From: Canna indica
Taxonomy: Eukaryota > Streptophyta > Magnoliopsida > Zingiberales > Cannaceae
Length of the DNA stretch: 64,000 nt
Reading direction: 5' to 3'
Assembly: GCA_034359265.1 (NCBI GenBank)
Contig: CP136895.1
Location: forward strand, 50,982,001 to 51,046,000
A model generated the notes under the pieces. That model searched no databases, was not told the origin of the DNA, and was given only the letters and a program-made list of their open reading frames with translations. This document shows positions 54,599 to 64,000 of the stretch, piece after piece. A program made the translations under genes and the position numbers. Position 1 is the first letter of the stretch. Every line of letters begins with the position of its first letter.

Positions 54599-55646
54599 AT
54601 CTCCCACTTGCACTTTAGCCAATCAACCTAGTATTTGTATACCAAATTTCAGTGGTGATTGAATCTGCTGCTGTGGTAATCAGTTTAATCTATATCAATG
54701 TCTTTCATTCATCACCTCTTTCCAACAACAAGGTGATATCGCCTTTTAAGAGAAGCAATGATTTTCACGGGATCTTAGTTCCTTAACTTTGAGTAACAGT
54801 CCTAGTATTGTCATACAATACCGATGCTAAACTAGCAACCTTAAGAACAACTCCCACTGAATGATAAACTCCTTTATTTGTTGCTATCCTAAGAGGCGAA
54901 GTAAGTAGCAAAGCACAAAGCCTTAGTCAAAAGTATTTTTGTTGTGGTATATATTAAAGGTATCCTCATACCATCATATGGTTTCTTTGTCGTATAGAAC
55001 GCCTCTCATCCTTCTCAAGTGCCTAAGAGAGCTTTCTATTTTCTTTTCAATGTTATTCTCCAGGGTTTTGCTTGAAATCTGCTAGATACCTCTAAGGTAT
55101 AAGCAATATCAAGCTAAGTGCAAAGCATCGCATGGTGGATCCCACTGCTGAAGCATAATGGATCTCACTTATCTTTTATCTCTCCTCAGGTGACTTAGCA
55201 GACATCATCTTAGAAAGACTGATGCAATCACTCTTAGGCAAGTAACCTCTTTTATTGCCTTCGATGCTAAAACTCTTTTAGCACTGTATCAATATACATG
55301 GGGTTGGGGTAAACCAGACATCCTTTCATACCTATCCATATAGATCCTAATGTCAAGTATACAGGAGGCCTTTTCCAAATGTACCATAGAGAATTAGTAT
55401 GGAAAATAACTAGAGCATGAGAACACTTTTCCCACAAGTATGTCATACAATATGACTACACTCCCACTAAACACCTTGTCTACACAAGGTTTATCCACAT
55501 TTTTGATAAAATCAAAACATTTTTTACCATCTCATAAAAAATAGATGTTTCAACTCTTCGATGCTAGTTGTAATATATAAATGGACATTTGCAGCTCGCA
55601 TACCTTACTCGGTCCAACCGAGGATACTAACTCCTCTGGCTATGTC
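54599..55646 (-). pseudogene. Copia B internal remnant (RNase H and reverse transcriptase)
   Basis: Collinear at low similarity with 37975-38296 and 42532-43400 of Copia A on the same strand, including the polypurine tract, the RNase H end and the segment corresponding to the YVDD region near 55440-55460, which is degenerate. No open frame of note remains. It is cut at 55647 by element D. Confidence 0.7.
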
Positions 55647-56893
55647 TGTTGTAGAAATACCAACACTAGAAGGGGGGGGGGGGGTTTGAATACTATTGGG
55701 TTAATTTTACCTTCTATTCAATTGCTTTTAAATCAATTTCAATTTCAACCCAAATTAAGTGCGACTAAATGATATGCGATAGCGAGTATGAAAAGCAATT
55801 ATAAGCACCAAAAACAAGACAATGCAGAGTCAAGAGATTATAGTGGTTCGACCAATCGCCTACTCCACTACCTTGGCTCAACACCAATGATTTCTAATCA
55901 ATCCTTTATAGACAATGTGTTTCCCTTTAAATACAACCGATGACTCACTTCTCAATCCTTTGAGAATGCCTCAAACCTATTCACCTAGGCAAAACACTAT
56001 TCTACCAAGGAAATCCTAAGGTGTTTAACCTAGCACACCTACCAAGCTTACAATGAAAATAAAGTTTAATAACAAGTAAAAACACAACAAAAGGAGCTAA
56101 AGAGTAGACCACAACAAAGAGCTCCTTCCAAAGCCTTCAATGCCTCCAACTCCACAAGATGGTGAGATCGAGTCGAAGCCGAAATCGAGGAGAGATGAGC
56201 GCTTGAGAGGAATCGTCGATTGGTTAAGCAAGCGCAAGCAAATCAAGCTTAGAAGGCAGAACTCTTACTTAGGAAGCTTTAATGACTGGTTAAGAGAAGT
56301 TAATGGAGGTAGGTGAGGGGTATTTATAATCCCTCACTCGGCAGTTCACTTCAACGAGCATTTTTTTGCCCGTTGGATGCCATCTGGTTGCTTGCCGATC
56401 GATCAGTCGGTCGACCGCCCAATGACCACAGGGCTACTATCTCTTTCTGGCCATATTCGGTTGATCGACTGGTCGACCGAATTGGCTACTACTAATTTTC
56501 TGGCTTGTCCGGTCGACTGAATTGGTCATTGCTAATTTTTGGCCTTGTTCGGTTGATCGACCGGTCGACCGAACTTGGGCTGAGGCTATTTTTCTCAGCT
56601 ATCTTCTTTCGCACTTCGTTTTCGGATTCCGTTACCAAGTTTTGATTTGGATAACATTACAAATTGGCTTGGGTGAATTCCTGGAGATATATTACATAAA
56701 ATCTAATCCTAACTCTAGATTTTCTACTTGCTCGTATTCGAAGCTATTTTTGTCGATTCTTGTATTTCTCCGAACGAACTTCGCGCGCGTATCGTAACAT
56801 CAACTTGAACTCAAAACTTCACAAATGTATTAAATATATGTTTGTTATAGTCAAAATAGAGATCAAGGCCCAGGGAGAACCCTTGGGCCAACA
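55647..56893 (-). repeat. 3' LTR of Copia D
   Basis: TGTTGGCCCAAGGG (minus, from 56893) to TTGGTATTTCTACAACA (55647), 1,247 bp. It carries the palindrome tract (56395-56590) and a 13-base G run (55672-55684) near its end where elements C and E have a short C run on the other strand. PPT: AAAAAAGGGGGAGAT at 56894-56908. Confidence 0.88.
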
Positions 56894-57330
56894 ATCTCCC
56901 CCTTTTTTATGATGACAAACAAAATATAAAATTCTATAAAATTCTAAGTATTCTAAGTATTATTTGTGAGCCTATTTTGCAACTTGACATATGCTCCTCC
57001 TATCAATATGCATATCATGCTTATAACTCCCTCTATCTATATGCATCATAAAACACATGTGATCTTGCTTTTTCTCCCCCTTTTGACATCAATCAAAAAG
57101 GGCAAGAACCAAGATACTATTAATGAGTTTCATCAATAAAAATGAAAAAACCATAAAACTGAGTATCATCTATCACTATAGTCCTTCTTATCAATGTAAG
57201 CCTATAGAAGGCAAACATCGATAAGTCGCAAAGCCCCATTACAAGGCATTACATAAGTGTGATGATACTACATGAAATGTAATTTTTCGAAAGGCATGTA
57301 AAATTTGAAAGTTTAAACACTTGGAAAAGC

Positions 57331-57780
57331 TCAAATCCCTAATTGCATTCTTAAATTTGTAAAACTTTCTTCATTTAAGGGTTTTGTGAATATATCCGCA
57401 AGTTGCTTATTGGTGGATACAAATTCCACAGATATATTTCTCTTAGCTACATTAGCCCTAAGAAAATGGCGCCTTAGATCAATGTGCTTGGTCCTAGAGT
57501 GTAAAATTGGATTTTTTGTTAAATTAATTGCACTAGTATTATCACAATGTATGGGGGTATACATGAATATTTAAGTCTATAATCTAAAAGGGTTTGTTTC
57601 ATCCAAAGGACTTGTGCACAACAACTAGACACAATGATGTATTCCGCTTCGGTAGTTGAAAGTGCAACTGAGTTTTGTTTCTTTGAAAACCAAGAGACAA
57701 GACTCATCCCTAGGAATTGACAACACCCACTAGTGTTTTTTCTATCTACTTTACTCCCGGCAAAATCGGCATCCGAAAAA
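57331..57780 (-). pseudogene. Copia D RNase H
   Basis: Two overlapping minus frames: LVSWFSKKQNSVALSTTEAEY (57707-57519) and IHCDNTSAINLTKNPILHSR, TKHIDLRRHFLR with the C-terminal ADIFTKPLNEESFTNLRMQL (57564-57331). A single frame change near 57540 splits the domain. Catalytic Asp and Glu of the AEY and CDN motifs are present. Confidence 0.87.
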
Positions 57781-58503
57781 TCAATTAAATCGAAAGATGC
57801 ATTACATGGTTACCATAATCCTAATTCAACCGCGCCTTTCAAATATCTCAATATGCATTTGACCACACTTAAGTGAGACATTTTATGACAAGATTGAAAT
57901 CTAGCACATGCACAAACACTAAACAGGATATCGGGTCTACTTGCGGTTAAATAAAGAAGGCTACCGATCATACCTCGATATCGTTTTTCATCTACCTTTA
58001 CACTATCTTCATCTTTATCAAGCTTAATGGATGTGCTCATTGGTGTAGAAGCTATCTTGGCTTCATTCATCCCAAACCTTTTGATGAGCTCATTTGTGTA
58101 CTTGGCCTGATTTATGAAGATCCCTTTGTTGGTTTGCTTGATTTGGAGACCAAGCATGAAGGAGAGTTCTCCCATCATGCTCATCTCAAACTCCTCTTGC
58201 ATGCACTTTGCAAACCATTTACAAAGTAATTCATTAGTAGCACCAAATATAATGTCATCCACATAAATTTGCACAAACAAAATATCATTTTCATCATTTT
58301 TAATAAAGAGAGAGACATCGGATTTTCCAATGCTAAAACCTTGATCAATCAAAAAGGTGGAAAGCCTTTCATACCAAGCCCTAGGGGCTTGTTTTAAACC
58401 GAACAAATTCTTTTTAAGTTTAAAAACATGATTTGGAAACTCAAAATTTTCAAAATTAGGGGGTTGCTCAACATATACTTCTTCATCATTAGAACCATTG
58501 AAA
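57781..58503 (-). pseudogene. Copia D reverse transcriptase, palm and thumb
   Basis: The open minus frame 58406-57810 (198 residues) has GLKQAPRAWYERLSTFL, LFVQIYVDDIIFGATNELL with the catalytic YVDD intact, and MSMMGELSFMLGLQIKQTN. Upstream to 58503 it reads DEEVYVEQPPNFENFEFPN, in the same frame apart from the start used. The fingers region is missing because the element is truncated. Closely similar to element C RT at 48866-49540. Confidence 0.9.
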
Positions 58504-58930
58504 CACTACTAGAAATGTCTTAATCAGCAACGGCCGCCCAGGCCGTTGCAATGACTCACAGTGTTCTTACGGTCGCTCTGGCTGTTGCAGATGTGATATA
58601 TCTACAACGGCTTATTTACGGCCGCTCGAGCCGTTGCTAACAAGTGGATGGCGCGAACGCGGCCTACAAAGAAAATAAGTTATTTAAAATGGCTTATTGA
58701 AGGCCGCGTCGATCATTGCTAATGTGATAATAACAACTGCAATGGCTTACTTATGACTTTTACTCCCATTGTTCTTTAGTCGATGGCACGCTCGTGGTGC
58801 GAAAATGAAATACTTATCAACAACGACTTAACAAGGGCCTCTTCGGCTATTGCTGATGATAAATATCATCAGCAACGGCTTAACAACGGACGAGTGAGCC
58901 GTTGCTGATAAATGTTTTTATCTCTGCGTT
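58504..58930. mobile_element. Small CACTA-like element or end
   Basis: It begins CACTACTAGAAATGTC at 58504. Subterminal CAGCAACGGC repeats occur near both sides and the right side near 58895-58925 (CCGTTGCTGATAAATGTTTT) is an eroded inverted copy of the left. No AGTAGTG end or TSD is clear. Third CACTA family in the window. Confidence 0.55.
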
Positions 58931-58934
58931 CGCG

Positions 58935-59674
58935 CCCCCCCCCCCCGCCCGCCCGCGCTCGTGGTTCATCGTGGAATTCTCTTGAAGTTCGACGTGTGCA
59001 CCAAAGATGTCTTGGTCGAGTCTAAAGAACACATGGAAAGCTCTCCAAGTTGTCGCACGTTGAAGGCCAGAACCCAGAAACGAAGCGCCCAAGAAGAAGG
59101 CTGAAAAAATCAAGTTCAGCCTAGGTTCGGTCGACCAGTCGGTCGACCGAATGTAGTTAAAAATTGGTAGTATCCAATTCGGTCGACTAGTCAGTCAATC
59201 GAATGATGTTAAAAATTGGCAATAGCCAATTCGGTCGACCAGTCGATCGACCGAAGATGGTTAAAAATCGACAGTGGCTACTTCGGTCGACTGGTCGGTC
59301 GATCGATTGAGGCCAAAAATTAGCAATGCCTACTTGGGTCGACCGTTCGGTCGGTCCGGACAGTAGAGGAGCTTAATCGTGACTCATTCGGTAGACCCTT
59401 CGGTCGACCGAACAGAGTGGTAGAAGCACAAAAAGCCAACGGTTGCTGGGCGATTGATCGATCGGTCGACCGACGATCGATCGACAAGCGATCGAACGGC
59501 GTCCAACGGGCGAAAAAATGCCCGTTGAGGAGCCGTTCGGTTCAAGGGTTATAAATACCCCTCATCTAACTTCTTTAACATCTCTTAACAACTAAGATAA
59601 GCATTCAAAAGAGAGATTTGTGCCTTCTAGAGCTTGATTGACTTGCGCTCGCTTCTCCGATCAACGACTTCTCA
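58935..59674 (+). repeat. LTR fragment related to element E
   Basis: Similar to 25100-25840 (shared GCACCAAAG, GGAAAGCTCTCCAAG, TTCAGCCTAGGTTCGG). It starts after a C-rich run (58937-58950) and is cut at 59675 by a CACTA terminus. It contains the best-ordered palindrome tract. Confidence 0.7.
59125..59480 (+). repeat. 52-bp minisatellite of GGTCGACC palindromes
   Basis: The first units are exactly 52 bp apart: TTCGGTCGACCAGTCGGTCG and ACCGAATG, then a spacer with GTTAAAAATTGG. About six units, decreasingly regular. Elements C, D and E hold looser versions. Confidence 0.85.
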
Positions 59675-59689
59675 CACTACAAAAAAACA

Positions 59690-60095
59690 GGGTATCACCA
59701 ACGGACAAAATCCGTTGGTAATACTCAACAATCCGTTGGTAATACATTACCAACGGATTATCGGTTGGTAAATACGTCGGTGATGACCATGCTAGGTATT
59801 ATCAACGGATATTATTATATCCGTTGGTAACACCAACGGTAATTAAAGTCTGTTGGTAACACCAACGAAAAATATTATCCGTTGGTAACACCAACAGAAA
59901 TATACTCTGTTGGTGATACCAACGGATCACTATTCGTTGGTGTCACCAACGGATCATACTATGTTGGTATTACCAACGGAGATAATATCCGTTGGGAATA
60001 CCAACAGATATCATCCTTGTTTACGCTGACATATTCAACAAAGGTATCCGTTGGTATTATCAACTGACATCCGTTGGTATTACCAACAGAAACAT
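59690..60095. repeat. Subterminal repeats of the CACTA element
   Basis: About 20 copies of ACCAACGGA or its complement TCCGTTGGT in both directions, spaced 10-30 bp. The frame 59882-60067 is a translation of them. Confidence 0.9.
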
Positions 60096-60368
60096 TTGTT
60101 GCTAATATATTTTAATTAAAATGCTCATACCCATATGAATTTTCATTTTCCTGTATACAACCTATAATCACACATCAAATTTTTTATTTACCCAATCACA
60201 AATATATATACAAGTCAAGAAAAGAAATTCATATTTCATAACCAAAACCAAACATTTACAATCGAGTATATTATCAAACAAATACAAACATTACTAAGTC
60301 AAATTTTCCCTAACATTAACCGAATTGTGTAGTGCAAAATCATAACCAAATACAAATCTTAACCAACA

Positions 60369-63300
60369 TCATAACCCAGATGGAGGTGGAGGTGGAGTGG
60401 AAGCTGAAGGTGAATCTGTTGATTGGAAAGAGTTGATTGGAAAGCCGAGTTGTGTTAACATCAACCGAACTTGAGCTTCCACTTGTGCTTGTACTTGCGA
60501 CTGCACTTGTGATTGTTGTGATTGCATTGATGCTTCCAATTCAGTAATATACTGTCGCATGGATGTCATCTCAGTTTGCATCGCATTCCACTCATTCATT
60601 CGACCATGGCCCGATGTACTAGATTCTGCTGAGCTAGAACTCCCCATAATGGATTTAACATTCTCTCGACATCCAAAACCGTAAACTCGATTATGAGATG
60701 GATGTCCAGAGGCATTAATCCATTCTTCTGGATCTAAAATGGGTTGTGATGCTACATCTGTACCATACTTTTCTATGATCGATACCTCATAAGCCTCCTG
60801 CACAATGTTTTATAAAAATAGTTAATTACGATATTTTAAAAAGAAGCAACAAATAAAATAAATACATACCGCAACACTCTGCGATTTGTTGTCGATATAG
60901 TCACCCTCACCACTATTACGCTTATGAGTATGCTTAAACAACTCAAGATGGGTTGGGGGTCGGTTCAACTTTTCTTCCTACAAAAAATGACAAATAATAT
61001 TTAATTAATAATATTTTAAAAAACATATAGGATAACAAATTCTATTAATATCATACCAATTTTCTTCGATGAGCCACAAATGAAATAGATCCACCTGTAT
61101 GTCGTGTGACGTCACTATCTACCTCTTTCTTACGATTTTGACGAGCAACTTCGGATTTTCTCCTCCACTTCTCCGTGACCCAATGCTCACTAATTAGTTG
61201 ATTCCACACATCTGGAGATATCCATGGAGGGCCAAATCCATTAGTTCGACTAATATCATCAGTATTGGCCTTTCTTTTCGCATAATTCCTTGCATCAGAC
61301 ATATTGTCAGAAAAGCGTCGACAAGCTGTTCTATCCCATATTTCATGAACCTCGCTTGTCCTAGATGGATCCCAACGATAGACTGTCTGAAAAAAGACAA
61401 ATATGTTAATGAAATAATAGTTGACAATATTCTAAAAAAGTACCAATTTGATGCAATTATATGATCACACAATCAATCATGGCATATGCAGGTTTGATGC
61501 AGCCAACCTTCTTTACTTCAGCTAAATCTTTTGTGTACCAATAACATGATGAGTATGGGTTTGATGCAATTATATCATCTATTACTTCAGCTAAATCTTC
61601 TATTACTTCAGCTAAATCTTCTATTACTTCAGCCAACCTTCTATTGGTACACAATCAATAATTTGATGCAATTATATGATCACACAATCAATCATGGCAT
61701 ATGCAGGTTTGATGCAATAATATCATCATATGCAGTTATGGCTAAAACTTACTAAGAAGCTTTCTTGTGTACCAATAACATGATGAGTATGGGTCAAAAA
61801 CTGTTGTAATATGAGTAGATGTCTATCACACAACCAATCACACAACCAATCAGTAAGTCATGTGGAGTAGTGACCCATAAGGCTATAAATTCAAGTGCTG
61901 GGTTGGACATACCGTGGATAAGCAGTAATAACTATAGATATAAATGACTTCAGGAGGCAAATCATCAACATAATGATTTCTATCTTTGAGTCTGCAATAA
62001 CTAAGGAATATCTTGAGCATGAACTAAATGGAATGACCCTTGATTCCTATCAAATACTTTTTTTCTCTATTGTTGTTGTTCTCTCATGAGAGGTGATGGT
62101 TCTCTTTTAATTCCTTGTGCAAGCAATGGATAACAATAGATTGTTTATAATAAACAAAGGTATTAGAACAGGCCATGGTATTAGAACAGCTTATGGGCAG
62201 TAGAACATTATTTCTTGGTCTAATGACTTTGTGTCAAAGAGAAAACATCTAGATAAGTAAAGCTAAAAAGCACCACATACTAGTATCCTGATACTGATAT
62301 TGACTGATATACTGAAAAAGGAAAAGAAGCTGCATTTGCAGTGCAGTGAAGTGCGTTGAAGTACAGTGAAGATGGTAGGTGTTTTAACTACCCATTTGCA
62401 TTAAAGAAATGCAATGATGATATATCTATATTTTTTTTTCTGAGTTACTTGACAATATGCATTTATGCCTGCTTCCCTAAGGCTGGCTTGTCTAATGAGT
62501 TGTTACCTTCCTGTGATATTATTATTTGGAGATGGAACTGCAACAATTAGCAGCTATTGAAGAGAGGTTCCACAAGGCTCTATCAGTTTGATCTACCATG
62601 GGATGGGGGCCAAAGTTCTTGATGCCTCTGTTTTCCCATCTGCAGAGGACAGTGAGGAAGGGGCCTGGGTGTTCTTAACTGAAAAGGCAGGATTTTTGGC
62701 AATACCAAAAAGGCTACTTGGTGGGGTGGAACCACCGGAGCGGAGTTTGTCTAGGAAGGGGAGCTCAAACAATAGGGTAAGTCTGTTATGGATGCTTTAG
62801 CTAAATACTGGGCAATAACCAGAGGAGCTAAATTTGTGGCTTCACCTGTAGTGTCATCGTTGCTCTTGGATAAGCAGCAGAAGCATCATAAGTATCTCCA
62901 GTTTCTTGCTTTGACCAAGTGCCATGAGGAACTCTGAGTTCCAATCCATATTTATGAGCATCTTATTAGACTTGATGCAATGTAATTGCAATCGTAACTG
63001 TGTTGTTCTATCATTTTCATGCTTGAGGCAGCTTTGTATTGCGCACAAGTAATGCAAATTTTATCATGGAACTTGGTGAGAAACTTTCTAGTATCAGTCA
63101 ATATCAGTATCCTAGTTTTGTCCATGTAGATGTGGATTCTCATGTAAACAATTTGTATGAAAGTAATAAAATGGTCAATACTCATGGGCATGATGCAACA
63201 ACAAACTGGATATGGAAATAACTGTATATTAAAATTTGACTTGCTTTATAGGAAAATACCTTAAATTTGTCCCAAATGAATTCCTTCACATGTGATGGTA

Positions 63301-63929
63301 CTTGAGACCAACATGGCCATGCACCCGTGAAATTTGCCTTAATTATTGATGAAATATCTCGTACTACTTCTGTCTCGGGGAAGCTACAAAAAAGAATGTT
63401 AACAAATATCTTGTATTTACAAATGATGGTGTTTGAATATCTGACTACATATATACCTTTTCTTATCAATAATTAGTAGGCGTCTATCATCTGGTGTCTC
63501 TGGCAGCTGTGAAGGCTGATTTGGTCCTCTTCCTCGACTTTGATGTGAAGTACCATCACTTTGTGTAGGAATAGATGTGTCATGTATAGACGTAGATGGT
63601 ATAATAGGAACTGATGACGTCAAAGGCAAATTCACTGAAGGTTGTGAGGGTAACGATGCTGCCGATGTCGACGGTGTAGGAATACTAGGAATATTAGGTG
63701 TTTCTATGGGAACAGTAATAGGTACAGGTACAGATATAGGTATCGTGGGTGCTAAAGAGTCAATCACAGGTACAGGTTCAACTATCATGGGTGCAGAAGA
63801 AATGATCACAGGTGGTACAGGTGTATCTTCAGATGATGAATGTATAGAAGTGGTAGAAGGGTATTTACTCAAAGGAGGACGCCCTCGTCCTCGTCCTCGA
63901 CCTCGACCTCGACTTCGTGTATTCACCAT
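60369..63929 (-). CDS. CACTA transposase-associated protein (Transposase_24 / Ptta-En/Spm type), five exons
   Basis: Exons read on the minus strand with canonical borders: 63929-63457 (MVNTRSRGRGRGRGRGRPPL, then a Pro/Ser/Thr-rich region), 63383-63260 (FPETEVVRDISSIIKANFTG, WPCWSQVPSHVKEFIWDKFK), 61386-61057 (TVYRWDPSRTSEVHEIWDRT, WISPDVWNQLISEHW, HTGGSISFVAHRRKL), 60976-60870 (EEKLNRPPTHLELFKHTHKR, YIDNKSQSVA) and 60798-60369 (EAYEVSIIEKYGTDVASQPI, WINASGHPSHNRVYGFG, a Gln-rich coiled coil and a Pro-rich end). Every junction keeps the frame and no stop interrupts. This gives about 490 residues, the domain order of the plant Ptta/En/Spm transposase family. A role with the element's own transposase is inferred. 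No DDE transposase is in view. Nuclear localisation is suggested by the RGRGR tail at the N-terminus. Intron 2 is 1.9 kb and holds the nucleoporin fragment. Confidence 0.78.
61578..61645 (+). repeat. Three to four 21-bp tandem repeats
   Basis: Units of TCTATTACTTCAGCTAAATCT. Larger local duplications flank it: a 40-bp piece at about 61460-61500 recurs at 61670-61712, and TTGTGTACCAATAACATG recurs at 61530 and 61765. Confidence 0.85.
62585..62938 (+). pseudogene. Captured nucleoporin fragment, Nup133-like (tentative)
   Basis: In the intron of the CACTA gene, on the opposite strand, lies exon-like sequence. 62600-62775 encodes VLDASVFPSAEDSEEGAWVF, LTEKAGFLAIPKRLLGGVEP and PERSLSRKGSSNN, ending at a donor-like GTAAGT. 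62825-62938 encodes GAKFVASPVVSSLLLDKQQK and HHKYLQFLALTKCHEEL, then a stop. Both stretches agree with my memory of plant Nup133, a scaffold nucleoporin of the Nup107-160 complex, around its GGVEPPERSLSRKGSS segment and the following helical domain. The identity needs a database search. Small deletions and the stop indicate a dead fragment. Confidence 0.5.
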
Positions 63930-64000
63930 TACTTAATAAAATAAATGAAGCATATATAAATAATTAACGATGTATAAACATATAGTGCCATCCAAATTAT

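Larger units (their letters stand above)
55647..58503 (-). mobile_element. Copia element D (Sirevirus-like), 5' truncated
   Basis: Its 3' LTR (55647-56893), polypurine tract, RNase H and reverse transcriptase are present on the minus strand; everything upstream of RT is lost at 58503, where a CACTA terminus begins. It is closely related to element C but in opposite orientation and better preserved. Confidence 0.88.
59675..64000 (-). mobile_element. CACTA element with transposase-associated gene, continues past the window
   Basis: It starts CACTACAAAAAAACAGGG at 59675, followed by dense CCAACGG/CCGTTGG subterminal repeats to about 60095. A minus-strand gene of five exons occupies 60369-63929. 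The other terminus lies outside the window, so size and TSD are unknown. It cut an E-type LTR. Fourth CACTA family here, and the only one with a gene still open. Confidence 0.88.

Noticed and set aside
55672..55684. 13-base G run and the C-rich run at 58937-58950 as functional G-quadruplex sites
   Set aside because: Single homopolymer expansions at LTR borders, lengths likely unreliable in the assembly.
59125..59480. CRISPR-like array (regular repeats with spacers)
   Set aside because: Spacers are themselves repeated, units are degenerate and palindromic, and the locus is a plant LTR.
61197..61464. 88-codon plus frame
   Set aside because: Antisense of exon 3 of the CACTA transposase-associated gene.

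Overview
This is nuclear DNA from a plant, probably a monocot. It has spliceosomal introns, nested plant transposons (Copia, Gypsy-like LTR, LINE, CACTA, hAT, Mutator, Harbinger) and a relic of an integrated badnavirus. The fragments of host genes are markedly GC-rich at third positions while the surrounding DNA is AT-rich, which fits monocots. Species is not determinable by eye. There are no bacterial features, no tRNA or rRNA genes and no CRISPR array. Only one stretch looks like the start of a resident host gene; nearly everything else is mobile DNA or captured, broken pieces of genes.

Layout. 1-1502: scrambled endogenous badnavirus (minus strand). 1.6-3.6 kb: a possible hAT-like element and a Gypsy-like solo LTR. 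5.64-8.42 kb: 5' end of a plant cysteine oxidase-like gene (minus strand) with TATA box, 5' UTR exon, a long 5' UTR intron holding a Mutator-type foldback element, and the first coding exon; later exons were not found. 9.0-10.3 kb: an hAT MITE and a Harbinger element, both with target-site duplications (TSDs). 10.4-13.15 kb: GC-rich LTR-like DNA with two kinds of minisatellite. 13.16-13.69 kb: hAT MITE. 14.117-20.517 kb: CACTA element with TSD GAT, carrying a decayed transposase-associated gene and a nested Harbinger element. 21.05-24.42 kb: a double-layer Mutator foldback, then a Pack-MULE with exon fragments of three host genes (AAA-ATPase, bHLH factor, carboxylesterase) and a later 340-bp tandem duplication. 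24.9-33.1 kb: a gag-only Copia element, inverted LTR pieces and a LINE fragment. 33.5-36.4 kb: CACTA ends and a broken rhamnogalacturonan lyase gene.

36.6-59.7 kb is a stack of Copia elements. Element A (minus) is split by a CACTA element at 38297-42528 (TSD ACT, carrying a plastid ribosomal protein PSRP3 exon) and by a plus-strand Copia element C at 44242-51559 (both LTRs, primer-binding site, polypurine tract, TSD CATAT). A same-family minus element B (LTR 52512-54598) abuts A, and B is cut by a third minus element D (LTR 55647-56893), itself truncated at a small CACTA end. 59.675 kb to the window end: a further CACTA element with a minus-strand, five-exon transposase-associated gene that still reads open across all visible exons, and an apparent Nup133-type nucleoporin fragment in one intron.

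The main biological theme is repeated capture of host exons by three independent DNA transposons within 40 kb, and layered insertions whose order can be read from exact TSDs. I did not find evidence for a wholly new biochemical system.
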